Of a DNA stretch of 64,000 nt, positions 27,420 through 36,248 are shown one piece after another. A program made the position numbers and the translations under genes. Each line of letters starts with the position of its first letter. The stretch's first letter is position 1. The notes beneath the pieces were generated by a model. It had not been told where the DNA came from and made no database searches. It saw nothing but the letters and a program-made list of their open reading frames with translations. Source of the stretch: Candidatus Kuenenia stuttgartensis (GTDB lineage: Bacteria; Planctomycetota; Planctomycetia; Planctomycetales; Planctomycetaceae); the NCBI GenBank assembly GCA_945861465.1, contig CAMAVB010000003.1:24741-88740 (forward strand), read 5' to 3'.

Positions 27420-27596
27420 ATGAAACCAAAACTCGCAAAGCAGGAGTTGACGGTCTGCGACTTCTTCCGCGAACTGGCGAAACCAGACGGCTTCCTCGGG
27501 CGAAAACACGACGGCGAACCCGGCTGGCAATCCATCTGGGCTGGCTACAAAAAACTCCATGGAAGAATCGAAGGTATGAAATTATTGATGTCCTGA
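27420..27596 (+). pseudogene. C-terminal remnant of an IS4-type transposase
   Basis: About 58 residues matching the C-terminal end of IS4-family transposases: VCDFFRELAKPDGFLGRK, then HDGEPGWQSIWAGYKKLHG. In intact transposases, the segment GGFLGRKxDGEPGxxxLWxGxxxL closes the protein. Upstream bases in this frame do not resemble transposase and no DDE catalytic core or terminal inverted repeat is found nearby, so this is a decayed insertion-sequence end. Confidence 0.65.
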
Positions 27597-27598
27597 AT

Positions 27599-27793
27599 TC
27601 AACTTTTCGTGGGTAATGACAAGGCCCAGTGGTCTGGCAACAGCTCGGTCAGGGCTTCACGTGGCAGTTGACTGGCCAGTGTCATTCCGAGTTCACGAAA
27701 CTCGGTTGCTGTGAGATCTGATGCCTCCGTGAAGTCCGGCCTTCGACTTCGCATTCCGCGCACAAAGATGACATCGTCACCAGGAGATCGCAC
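27599..27793 (-). CDS. Small unidentified reading frame, possibly a gene remnant
   Basis: The 64-residue track ORF has protein-like composition (VIFVRGMRSRRPDFTEASDL, TATEFRELGMTLASQLPREAL). The open frame continues upstream without a stop to about 27854 (IVWHCVRPNPFRSYAEWERV) but no ATG with a ribosome binding site is seen; GTG 27793 is the only nominal start. It lies next to the transposase remnant and may be a broken gene. The family is unknown. Confidence 0.3.
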   Translation of the reverse strand: MRSPGDDVIFVRGMRSRRPDFTEASDLTATEFRELGMTLASQLPREALTELLPDHWALSLPTKS

Positions 27794-27865
27794 ACGCTCC
27801 CATTCGGCGTAGGATCGGAACGGATTCGGCCTGACGCAGTGCCAAACGATCTTTACTCGACATTA

Positions 27866-27983
27866 CTCGTTCCGAGGCTCCAGCCTCGGAACGCAGTGGA
27901 GGGAGGCTCCTGCCTTCTCAGGCCAACAAACGAGGCGGGAGCCTCGGAGGCAGTGCGTTCCTGGGCTGGAGCCCTGGAACGAG
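27866..27983. repeat. Palindromic element, family K
   Basis: CTCGTTCCGAGGCTCCAGCC and its complement CTGGAGCCCTGGAACGAG mark the ends. Inside are CGAGGCTCCAGCCTCGG and GGGAGCCTCGGAGGC. A compound of short hairpins; no coding capacity. Confidence 0.75.
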
Positions 27984-28051
27984 AACATGGGCTGTGTGAC
28001 CAGGCCAGATGAGTGATACCCTGCTGAAATGCGAACCTGCGTGATTCTACA

Positions 28052-28078
28052 CGGAGGGCTGACGCCCAGCCGCTCGCC
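28052..28078. repeat. Half copy of family C element
   Basis: CGGAGGGCTGACGCCCAGCCGCTCGCC, identical in layout to the right arm of the family C palindromes in valS and ileS, but without a left arm nearby. It lies 21 bases before the glycosyltransferase-like start. Confidence 0.75.
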
Positions 28079-28099
28079 TTTTTGTTGAGTGACTTGATC

Positions 28100-28874
28100 A
28101 TGAATCCTGTCGATTTCGATGGACCACTGGGAATCCCAAATCGGATTCAATCCTGCGACCAGTCTCCCAGTCGTTGTGCAGTGCTGGTGCCGTTTCAGGG
28201 GCGGATTGTGTCGCAGTGTCAGGCGGCTCTGCTGGATCTGGAGCGGCGTGGTTACGTTGTGCGGCGGGTGGAAGGTTATTCGGCGATTGATCCGGCTTCG
28301 CAACCAGATCGGCAGTGATGCTCTGGCGGATGGGTTTCAGGAGACACTGTGGATTGATTCGGATGTGGGCTTCAATCCGGATGACATCGAAAAAGTGCGA
28401 AGGCACGGGTTGCCGATCGTGTGTGGCATCTATCCCAGGAAAGGCAAGCGGGAACTCGCCATTCATATTCTGTGGGGTACGCCGAGCTTGCGATTTGGCG
28501 TGAACGGAGGGCTGCACGAACTTCTGTTCGGCGGCACCGGATTTCTGCACGTTCGCCGTAACGTCTACGAAACGATGATCGAAAAACTGTCACTTCCGGT
28601 ATGCAGCCAACACGCGAACCGACCGATGTGGCCGTTCTTCCAGCCACTGATTCGAACGGCTCCCGCTCGAACTGCTGACAAGACGGAGCCGCGAAAAGGG
28701 CATTGGTATCTGGCAGAAGACTATGCGTTCTGTCACAGAGCCCGACTGTGCGGAATTCCCATCATCGCCGACACCACCATCCGCCTGTGGCACGTCGGAG
28801 ACTACAGCTACAGCTGGGAAGACGCGGGAATTGATCGCCAGCGTTTCGGCGATTTCGATTTTCAGTTCAGTTGA
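28100..28874 (+). pseudogene. Glycosyltransferase-like gene with a frameshift
   Basis: Two overlapping frames join into one protein. The first (ATG 28100) gives SRCAVLVPFQGRIVSQCQAALLDLERRGY and ends VEGYSAIDPASQPDRQ. The second resumes with RNQIGSDALADGFQETLWIDSDVGFNPDDI and runs to 28874. The break is near 28295-28302 in the bases GATCCGGCTTCGC, consistent with one extra base or two missing. The joined product (about 257 residues) has a DxD-type motif (WIDSDVGF) and a GGTGFLHVRR segment of nucleotide-sugar transferases. It is either a true pseudogene or a sequencing error; the rest is well preserved, so decay would be recent. Confidence 0.65.
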
Positions 28875-29082
28875 GTCATTGGCGGATGGACAAACGGGGG
28901 ATCGTCCCGTTTTTCTCCACAATCATCCGCCGATCACGAGCCATCTCAGCCCCAATGAGTCGGTGCGTCTGGTCAGCCGTTTGTTGGAGGACAGACTTGA
29001 GGCTTGCAGTGGGCAAGATGTCGCCTGTATTCCACTGGATTTCTGGTGCCCCAGCGAGCATCGTCTGTTTCGGATGAACCAC

Positions 29083-29883
29083 ATGCCTTGTCCTTTCCCC
29101 GGAATGGATCCGTACCTTGAACGTTCGGCAATCTGGCCGGATTTTCATGACAGTTTAATCGCCTACCTGCGAGAGGCTCTGCAGCCGCACCTGCGGCCTC
29201 GCTACGCCGCGTTGACTCAGGATCGACTCTATGTTGTCGAACATGATCGGCCCATTCGCTCGGACGTCTCGATCATTCGCACGCGAGATAATCGCGATTT
29301 CTCTCATGGTTCAACCACAGCAAACACAACGGAAGTCATGGTCGCAGATCGACCGCTCGTCGTGGATCTGTCACGAGAAGAGATTCATCAGCCTTATTTG
29401 CAGATCATTGAACCGGCAGCAGGCAACCGTGTGGTGACGGCGATCGAAGTGCTGAGTCCCGACAACAAGATGCCGGGGCCAGGGCGAGTTTCATATCTGG
29501 CGAAGCAGGAAGAACTCTGGGCGGGACATACGAATCTGGTCGAAATCGACTTGCTGCGTGTCGGGCAGAGCGTTGTTCGCATTGAACATGAACGGCTGCA
29601 GAAATTGGAGCATCGACGATATCTCGTGTCTGTGACTCGCAGTTTTCCAACGCGTTGCGAGCTTTATGGCGTACCGATGCAGCAACGGCTGCCTCATATC
29701 TCACTGCCGCTCGCCAGTGATGACAACGACATTCTGCTCAATCTGCAGGACGTGTTTACGCGATGCTGGAACACGGGACCGTACCCGGAATTGCTCAACT
29801 ATAACGCCGACCCACCGGGCGAAATGAGCGGCGAGGAACTGGACTATTGCCGTAAGGCAATGGCGGGGACAACGCCAGGATGA
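29083..29883 (+). CDS. DUF4058 family protein
   Basis: A 266-residue DUF4058 protein, a family frequent in planctomycetes and cyanobacteria with no assigned function. The start is fixed by the signature MPCPFPGMDPYLERSAIWPDFH. RYAALTQDRLYVVE and TAIEVLSPDNKMPGPGRVSYLAKQ follow; the latter resembles nuclease-like cores of Uma2/PD-(D/E)XK-type families, but I do not claim activity. The track ORF begins 120 codons earlier, inside the previous gene, and the stretch 28875-29082 has no supported gene. It lies on the same strand as the frameshifted glycosyltransferase. Confidence 0.85.
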   Translation: MPCPFPGMDPYLERSAIWPDFHDSLIAYLREALQPHLRPRYAALTQDRLYVVEHDRPIRSDVSIIRTRDNRDFSHGSTTANTTEVMVADRPLVVDLSREEIHQPYLQIIEPAAGNRVVTAIEVLSPDNKMPGPGRVSYLAKQEELWAGHTNLVEIDLLRVGQSVVRIEHERLQKLEHRRYLVSVTRSFPTRCELYGVPMQQRLPHISLPLASDDNDILLNLQDVFTRCWNTGPYPELLNYNADPPGEMSGEELDYCRKAMAGTTPG

Positions 29884-29983
29884 AGCTGCCCTGATGCGCA
29901 AAAAGCGAGGTTGCCTCGGAATTCTCGTCTGATTGGCTCATGACTGAACTGAAAGCAGTTTTCAGTTTCGCCAGGCAATTGTT

Positions 29984-30586
29984 TCATGGTGCCAGCCGCT
30001 GAATCGACCAGGTATTGTCAGTCTCTGGCTCATAGACAAATCGGTCGTGCAGACGGTCGTCACCGGCTTGCCAGAATTCGAACCGGGTTGGCACGACTCG
30101 GAAGCCGCCCCAGAACGACGGCAGAGGCACTTCACCGCCCTGAAATTTCTGTTTGATCTCGTCCAGTTTTGCCTGCAGGATCGCGCGCGAAGAAATCGTG
30201 GAACTCTGTGCCGAACACCACGCCCCGAGCTGGCTGCCGCGAGGCCGCGTGACGAAATATTTCAGCGATTCCATCGTCGATACCTTCTGTGCTGTACCTT
30301 CAATCCGGATTTGCCGGTGCAGCGGTGCCCAGTAGAAGAGCAGGGCCACATTGGGATTCGCGGCAATGTCCCGTGCCTTGCGGCTTCCGTGGTTTGTAAA
30401 GAACACGAATCCCTGCTCGTCCCAGATCTTAAGCAATACCGTTCGGAGTGACGGTGCTCCCTTGTCGGAAACCGTCGCCAGGCTCATGGCATTCGGTTCA
30501 TGCAACCCGGCATCTGTGGCTGTCTGGAACCAGTTTCCAAACTGACGAAACGGGCTTGGGTGGAGATCCTGTTCTCGCAGTTCCAT
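29984..30586 (-). CDS. pdxH: Pyridoxamine 5'-phosphate oxidase
   Basis: A 200-residue flavoenzyme that oxidises pyridoxamine or pyridoxine 5'-phosphate to pyridoxal 5'-phosphate with FMN and oxygen. Typical motifs are present: NAMSLATVSDKGAPSLRTVLLK, FVFFTNHGSRKARDI, ALLFYWAPLHRQIRIEG, VTRPRGSQLGAWCSAQSS, and the C-terminal RLHDRFVYE and WSIQRLAP, the last matching the family's W-x-x-x-RLxP end. Length is normal. ATG 30586. It is a single gene, divergent from the WD40 gene. Confidence 0.96.
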   Translation of the reverse strand: MELREQDLHPSPFRQFGNWFQTATDAGLHEPNAMSLATVSDKGAPSLRTVLLKIWDEQGFVFFTNHGSRKARDIAANPNVALLFYWAPLHRQIRIEGTAQKVSTMESLKYFVTRPRGSQLGAWCSAQSSTISSRAILQAKLDEIKQKFQGGEVPLPSFWGGFRVVPTRFEFWQAGDDRLHDRFVYEPETDNTWSIQRLAP

Positions 30587-30756
30587 CGATTATTGATCCG
30601 GAAAAGATAACATTCAGACTTGTTTTCGCGACGTGGAACCTGCATTGTCTCCGAAACTGCCGCGTCTGACAAATATCCAGAATTCGTTTAGACAAATCTC
30701 ACAGGTATGGGACTCAATTCGACTCTACGCTGCAAAATTGAGGGAGAACAGGGCCG

Positions 30757-32724
30757 GTGACGAAAACGGGGCGAAAACTTGTCACGATTCTCGCCATGCT
30801 GTGCATGGTTGCCTTAACGGCGACCGGTGGACGGGCTGATGATCCTTTGCCACTTGCTCCGACCGAGTTTGAATCAACTCCGGCGGTCATTTTGCATGGT
30901 TCGGCTGACGTTCTAAGCGTTGCCGTCCAGCAGCACGGCGAGCACATTTTTGCCGCGTTGTACGACGGTTCTGTGATGATGCTTGACCGGACAACGCGAA
31001 AACCCGTCCGGATTGTGAAGTGTCACGATGGGCCGGTCAGCGATCTGGTGGTCTCGAATTCTGGCGATGTGCTTGTTACTGCGGGGTACGACGGGACTGT
31101 TAAAACGTGGCGACTGCCGAGCTTTGAGTCTGCCGGGGCAATGTTTGGCCACTCAGGTCGAATTGTCACGGTCGCGATTTCGCCTGATGGCCACACCATT
31201 GCATCGTGTGGGTACGACAAGGCCGTGCGAATCTGGAGTGTGGGCGAAGCAATCGAGCGGGGGACACTGACCGGTCATGCAGCGACCGTCCGTGCCGTGG
31301 CCTTCTCGCCGGACGGGACCATCCTCGCGTCCGCCGGTGACGATGGACTCGTGCGGCTGTGGAGCGTCGGAGACTTGCACGAGATTGGTACGCGCAGCGG
31401 TCATGCCGGGCTAATTCGTGACGTTGCTTTCTCACCGGACGGGAAGACTCTGGCCGGTGCCGGTGAAGACGGAACCGTGCAGTTGTGGAGTGTGGCAGAC
31501 GCCGCCGCCGCACCAAAATCATTCACGCACAATGCCATGATGTGGAGCATCGCATTTTCGCCGCGAGGGTCGCTGCTTGCGATTGGCGACTCCGATGGCA
31601 TGATTCATGTCTGGAGTCTTGAAACAGGCCGGATCACATCGACCCTCGAAGGTCATACAGACACCGTGACGTCGTTGCACTTCGCAGCGGATTCGCAGAC
31701 GCTGTTCAGCAGCAGCCACGACGGTTCGATTAATTCCTGGCGTGCGAAGCAGCCTCCGCATCCGGCGTTGGCAACGATCAACATCGATGCTGGCAAGGTC
31801 TGGGCCATGGCAGTTTCGCCGGAAGGTTCCCGAATCGCGGTCGGAGGACAACGTGGATTCTTCAGAGTTCTCGACCTGGCCACAGGCAAGCAGATTGGCG
31901 AGCTGCACGGGAATCACCCCGCGACTGTCGATTGTCTGGAGTATTCACCTGACGGGCAGTTCATAGCCACGGGGAGTTGGCGGAACAACGAAGTCATTGT
32001 GTGGCGTGCCGATGATGGTGCCATGCAAAAATCATGCAAAGCAGAGGGGCACGTCCGAGCGATCGCCTTCTCGCCGGACGGAAAGAGAATCGCTGCCGGA
32101 TGCGAAGACAAGCTGCTCTTTGTCTGGAACACGGAATCCGGTGAGTTGATCAGCAAGGTTAACGCCCATGCACTGCCGGTCTACGATGTGTCGTTTTCGC
32201 CGGACGGACAGACAATTGCGACGTGTTCCGGAGACTGGACAGAAGCGAAGCCTGGAGAAATCAAGTTGTGGAATGCTGATTCACTTGCTGAGATCGCAAG
32301 GCTGGAGGGACATCAGGTTGCCGTCCGTTCGGCGGTGTTTAGTCCAGGCGGCAACCGCCTGGCCTCGGTCAGCGAAGACGGGGTGATCCGGATCTGGGAT
32401 GTCGCCACGAAGTCGCAACAGGCCGTGTTGCAGAATTCCTGCGGCGCGCGGTCGCTGGACTGGTCGCCGGACGGGAAACTTCTGGCAGCCGGACTTCACG
32501 ACGGAACCACGAATGTGTGGAACCTGGAAAGCGGATTGGTAGTGCGTCGATTTGGCGGCGGTGATGATACTTTTTCTGTCCGTTTCGTGGCAGACGGGTC
32601 CGTGTTGTGCGGCGTCGGAGGTGAGGCGAAGGTTATACTCTGGGACACGTCGGACCTGACAGGAAATGGCACCGCCGGGTGCGTCGTCGAATCGGTTCGC
32701 AGTTGGGAGAAAGGCGCGCAATGA
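30757..32724 (+). CDS. Exported WD40-repeat protein
   Basis: A 655-residue protein with a signal peptide (VTILAMLCMVALTATGGRAD), then about 13 WD40-type blades. The repeats share the pattern V.SVAFSPDG..LAS.G.D..V.LW, for example VRAVAFSPDGTILASAGDDG and IRDVAFSPDGKTLAGAGEDG. It probably folds as two beta-propellers in the periplasm and binds protein partners. Start GTG 30757 after AGGGAGAACAGGG. Its stop overlaps the DUF1549 start as ATGA, so it opens a translationally coupled gene run typical of planctomycetes. Confidence 0.93.
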   Translation: MTKTGRKLVTILAMLCMVALTATGGRADDPLPLAPTEFESTPAVILHGSADVLSVAVQQHGEHIFAALYDGSVMMLDRTTRKPVRIVKCHDGPVSDLVVSNSGDVLVTAGYDGTVKTWRLPSFESAGAMFGHSGRIVTVAISPDGHTIASCGYDKAVRIWSVGEAIERGTLTGHAATVRAVAFSPDGTILASAGDDGLVRLWSVGDLHEIGTRSGHAGLIRDVAFSPDGKTLAGAGEDGTVQLWSVADAAAAPKSFTHNAMMWSIAFSPRGSLLAIGDSDGMIHVWSLETGRITSTLEGHTDTVTSLHFAADSQTLFSSSHDGSINSWRAKQPPHPALATINIDAGKVWAMAVSPEGSRIAVGGQRGFFRVLDLATGKQIGELHGNHPATVDCLEYSPDGQFIATGSWRNNEVIVWRADDGAMQKSCKAEGHVRAIAFSPDGKRIAAGCEDKLLFVWNTESGELISKVNAHALPVYDVSFSPDGQTIATCSGDWTEAKPGEIKLWNADSLAEIARLEGHQVAVRSAVFSPGGNRLASVSEDGVIRIWDVATKSQQAVLQNSCGARSLDWSPDGKLLAAGLHDGTTNVWNLESGLVVRRFGGGDDTFSVRFVADGSVLCGVGGEAKVILWDTSDLTGNGTAGCVVESVRSWEKGAQ

Positions 32725-34409
32725 ACAGCATAAGGATTGAGACAGAAATAGGTGGGGCACGATTCCATCGTGCCTGGCACGTTATAAATGTGCCCCAAGT
32801 CCAGAAGGCGACAGTTATTTTTGCGCCGATCCTAAGCCGAATTCTCTTCGTTTTGTGCATCATTTCGCGGCTGGCGTTCTGTGGGGATCAGGTCATTGCG
32901 CAGGACGACGTTCAAAAACTGGCTGACAGGATCGACGAACTGATTGCCAGGAAGTGGGCGAAGAACAGGGTCGTCCCAGCCAGTGCGTCGGACGACTCCG
33001 AGTATCTGGGGCGTGTGTGGCTGGATATCGCCGGAAAGATTCCCACTGCGGCGGAAGCGCAGGATTTTCTTGACGACACAGCAATCGACAAAAGACGACG
33101 CATTGTCGATGAGTTACTGGATGGTCCGAACTATGTCGTCAACTGGTCAAACGTCTGGCGGAGAGTCCTCATTCCGGAAGCAGACAGCGATGTCAATATT
33201 CGCTTCATGCTGCCCGGCTTTGAAGGTTGGCTCCGGCAGCAATTGGACGAAAACAAGTCCTATGACGACTTTGTCAGAGAGATCCTGACGACCCCGGTCT
33301 CAGGCGTGAATCCGTATCAGGACCAGAACGGCCTCAGCCCGTTTGCCTATTATCAGTCAAAAGAGATCAAGCCCGAGAACCTCGCCGCCTCGACGTCGCG
33401 CATGTTTCTGGGGATTCGAATCGAGTGTGCTCAGTGCCACGATCATCCCTTCGACACCTGGAAACGAAAAGACTTCTGGGGCTACGCCACGTTCTTTGCT
33501 GCCATGCAGCGACAGCCGGGCGGCAACGGATTCCTCGGACAGCTTCAGGAATTATTCGTCCAACAGACGCTGACGGTTCCGGATACGAACGAAGTGGTGA
33601 ACGCCACCTATCTGACTGGCGTGTCGCCGCAAATCCCCTCCGGCAGCAGCGCCCGCCTGACGCTGGCGGACTGGGTGACTTCAGGTGACAACCCGTATTT
33701 TGCCCGCACGGCGGCCAATCGGGTCTGGGGTCACTTTTTCGGGACGGGGATCGTTGACCCGGTCGATGATTTTTCAGAGTCCAATCCGCCGAGTCATCCG
33801 GAGTTGCTCGACCTGCTGGCAAGGGAACTCGTCGAGCACGACTTCGATCTGAAGTTCCTCATGCGGGCCATTACAGCCAGCCGGACGTACCAGTTGACGA
33901 GTTCCGTTCGTAGTGCAGACACCGCCGCCGAACCATGGCTTTTTTCGCGAATGGCGGTGAAAGGCATGACGGCTGAGCAACTTTATGACAGCATTGCCCA
34001 AGCAGTCGGAACTCATGAAACGTTTGACACAACGCTGCAGGCACGCTTCGCGGTGACGGGGAGAAGTCAGTTTGTCGAACAGTTTTCCGACAGTCGCAGC
34101 GGACCCACCGAACGGCAGACCTCCGTGCTGCAGGCGCTGGCGATGATGAACGGCGGCATGATCACGAGAGCAACAGATCTCGAGTCAAGCCGAACATTTG
34201 CCGGAATCATCGCTTACCCTGGTTTCGACACGGCCCGACGCATCGAAGCGCTGTTCTTGTCCACATTACATCGGCGGCCACTCCCGGATGAATTGGACCG
34301 CTTTGTAAAATATGTGGAATCCAATGAAGAAGAAAGTACAACAAAGACGGCGCTCAGCGACGTCTTCTGGGTGTTGCTGAACAGCAGCGAGTTTTCGTTG
34401 AATCACTGA
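32721..34409 (+). CDS. DUF1549/DUF1553 protein with CxxCH motif
   Basis: A 562-residue planctomycete secreted protein. DUF1549 is first (LGRVWLDIAGKIPTAAEAQDFLDD), with the CAQCHDHPFDTW motif that resembles a haem-binding CxxCH. DUF1553 follows (LADWVTSGDNPYFARTAANRVWGHFFG, SSEFSLNH end). It is shorter than usual family members (about 700-1000). The start ATG 32721 overlaps the WD40 stop. Residues 11-25 read through a short palindromic repeat (32751-32796), and the likely membrane or signal helix (IFAPILSRILFVLCIISRLAF) follows it, so the N-terminus has been lengthened by that insertion. It normally works beside DUF1501, which follows. Confidence 0.9.
   Translation: MNSIRIETEIGGARFHRAWHVINVPQVQKATVIFAPILSRILFVLCIISRLAFCGDQVIAQDDVQKLADRIDELIARKWAKNRVVPASASDDSEYLGRVWLDIAGKIPTAAEAQDFLDDTAIDKRRRIVDELLDGPNYVVNWSNVWRRVLIPEADSDVNIRFMLPGFEGWLRQQLDENKSYDDFVREILTTPVSGVNPYQDQNGLSPFAYYQSKEIKPENLAASTSRMFLGIRIECAQCHDHPFDTWKRKDFWGYATFFAAMQRQPGGNGFLGQLQELFVQQTLTVPDTNEVVNATYLTGVSPQIPSGSSARLTLADWVTSGDNPYFARTAANRVWGHFFGTGIVDPVDDFSESNPPSHPELLDLLARELVEHDFDLKFLMRAITASRTYQLTSSVRSADTAAEPWLFSRMAVKGMTAEQLYDSIAQAVGTHETFDTTLQARFAVTGRSQFVEQFSDSRSGPTERQTSVLQALAMMNGGMITRATDLESSRTFAGIIAYPGFDTARRIEALFLSTLHRRPLPDELDRFVKYVESNEEESTTKTALSDVFWVLLNSSEFSLNH
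32751..32796. repeat. Short palindrome inside the DUF1549 gene N-terminus (family R)
   Basis: GGTGGGGCAC...GTGCCCC forms the outer pair and GGCACGATTCCATCGTGCC an inner near-perfect hairpin. The frame stays open through it. Confidence 0.7.
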
Positions 34410-34871
34410 TCCAGTTCAGTAAACGTTTAGAGTTTTGTTTTCGTGAGAAGATTGTCGCAAAGCGACAGATGTCCGCCGACGGAGCGGCGGACCTACGTGG
34501 GCGAGCCGCTCCGTCGGCTCGTACCAGAAACGGCGGCGAGGCCAGGTATGCGACACCGTGAGGTTGGGTGGCGGGCGAAGCCCGCGCCAAGAACTTTTTA
34601 GATTCAAAAAGGCGAGCGAGGGATGTAAATCCACTGATGCTGTGTCCTGGGCGATCCGTGTGTTGTGGCGGTCTGTTGATTTAATCGCAGGGTGCGTGAA
34701 ACGGAGCGTAACGCACCACTTTGGGACAGCGTGAGAAAACTGGTGTGTTCCGCTGGCGCTGCACACACCCTACTGGAATCACTAAATCAACAGAACGCTG
34801 GCTCACTCCGGCTGATACCTCGATCTCAGCGGCGTGAAGAATGTTTTTCCGATCGACAGAGGATCTGAACT
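34410..34871. other. Intergenic region with hairpin repeats
   Basis: No gene. It contains adjacent hairpins GTCCGCCGACGGAGCGGCGGAC (34471-34491) and CGAGCCGCTCCGTCGGCTCG (34502-34521), called family L, and a further inverted repeat at about 34687-34772 starting AGGGTGCGTGAAACGG and ending GCTGCACACACCCT. These interrupt what is otherwise a tightly coupled gene run. Confidence 0.65.
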
Positions 34872-36248
34872 ATGACGACACACATCAAATCGAAATCTCA
34901 GTTGGACCTGTGTTCGATCCGACGACGCGATTGGATGCATCTCATGGCGGCGGGAGTCACCGGAACATCGATGTCCGGCTGGATACAGCAACTCGCGGCG
35001 CAGACAGCAACTGACACCAACCGGCGGCGGTCTGTGATTCTGCTATGGATGAGCGGAGGACCAAGTCAGCTCGACACATTTGATGTCAAGCCTGATCACG
35101 GCAATGGCGGGCCGCTCAAGCCGATTGACACGTCCGTGCCGGGAATGCGGATCTGCGAGACGATGCCGAAACTGGCGCGGATGATGGAACACGTCGTCCC
35201 GATCCGTTCCATGTCGACTAAAGAAGGTGATCACTCACGGGCTACGTACCATTTGCGGACGGGATATCTGCCTCAGGGACCCGTTGATTATCCGACGCTC
35301 GGGGCGCTGATCAGCAATGAGCTTGGTGCCGACGATTCAGAGTTGCCGAATTTCGTGAGCATTGCCCCGTTCCGCGCCTTCAGCCCGGCAGCCTACAGTC
35401 CTGGCTTTCTCGGACCACAAAGGTCACCGCTGGTGGTCGGTGAAGGCGGCCGCGTCCTGTCGGTCGATGACCAAGCCAGTTACGGCCAGTCTCTGAAGGT
35501 CGAAAACCTCAAGCAGCCGGACAGCGTGACTTTGAGCCGGGCGGATCGCCGCCTGGCATTACTCAGGGATTTTGACGCTGGATTTCGTGACGTGCATCCG
35601 GGGCTGCCAGCCGGAAGTCACGAATCCGCGTACGCGCAAGCGGTGCGTATGATGCGGTCGTCGGCTGTTAAGGCGTTTGAACTGGACGAGGAAGACGACA
35701 CGCTTCGCGAAGCATATGGGAAAAACCAGTTCGGTCAGGGCTGTCTGCTTGCGCGGCGACTTGTGGAGCGTGGAGTGCCGTTTGTTGAGGTCTCCCTCAA
35801 TGGAGTGCAGGCGAATCAAAATTTTGGCTGGGACACACATGCGAACAATTTCGAGGCGGTCAAGCAGCTCACGTCGGTACTTGACCCTGCATGGGCGACA
35901 CTGCTTGAAGACTTACGGCTTCGTGGCCTGCTCGATTCGACGCTGGTCGTGTGGATGGGCGAGTTTGGCCGCACGCCGCGTATCAACGGCAGCAGCGGAC
36001 GCGATCACTGGGCCGTCTCGTGGACGACCGTGTTGTGCGGAGGCGGGATCAAGGGCGGCCAGTTCTTCGGCGAAACTACTGAGGACGGCATGGCGGTCAA
36101 GGATCGGCCAGTTTCAGTCGCAGATCTACTGGCCACGATCTGTCTTTCCGCAGGTGTTGATCCCATGAAGCAAAACATGTCAAATGTCGGTCGTCCAATC
36201 CGAATTGCCGATCCCGACGCGAAGCCCATCGCGGAGATCCTGTCATGA
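34872..36248 (+). CDS. DUF1501 family protein
   Basis: A 458-residue DUF1501 protein, the usual partner of DUF1549/1553. It starts with a twin-arginine-containing leader (DLCSIRRRDWMHLMAAGVTG). Landmarks: ILLWMSGGPSQLDTFDVKP, VPIRSMSTKEGDHSRATYHLRTGY, NFGWDTHANNFEAVK and VWMGEFGRTPRINGSSGRDHW, all complete, in contrast to the more divergent paralogue at 11733. The ATGA overlap with the EF-hand gene suggests coupled translation. The biochemical role of the family is not established. Confidence 0.92.
   Translation: MTTHIKSKSQLDLCSIRRRDWMHLMAAGVTGTSMSGWIQQLAAQTATDTNRRRSVILLWMSGGPSQLDTFDVKPDHGNGGPLKPIDTSVPGMRICETMPKLARMMEHVVPIRSMSTKEGDHSRATYHLRTGYLPQGPVDYPTLGALISNELGADDSELPNFVSIAPFRAFSPAAYSPGFLGPQRSPLVVGEGGRVLSVDDQASYGQSLKVENLKQPDSVTLSRADRRLALLRDFDAGFRDVHPGLPAGSHESAYAQAVRMMRSSAVKAFELDEEDDTLREAYGKNQFGQGCLLARRLVERGVPFVEVSLNGVQANQNFGWDTHANNFEAVKQLTSVLDPAWATLLEDLRLRGLLDSTLVVWMGEFGRTPRINGSSGRDHWAVSWTTVLCGGGIKGGQFFGETTEDGMAVKDRPVSVADLLATICLSAGVDPMKQNMSNVGRPIRIADPDAKPIAEILS

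Noticed and set aside
28723-29082. N-terminal extension of the DUF4058 ORF
   Set aside because: It overlaps the glycosyltransferase gene, while the family signature MPCPFPGMDPYLE marks the natural start at 29083.
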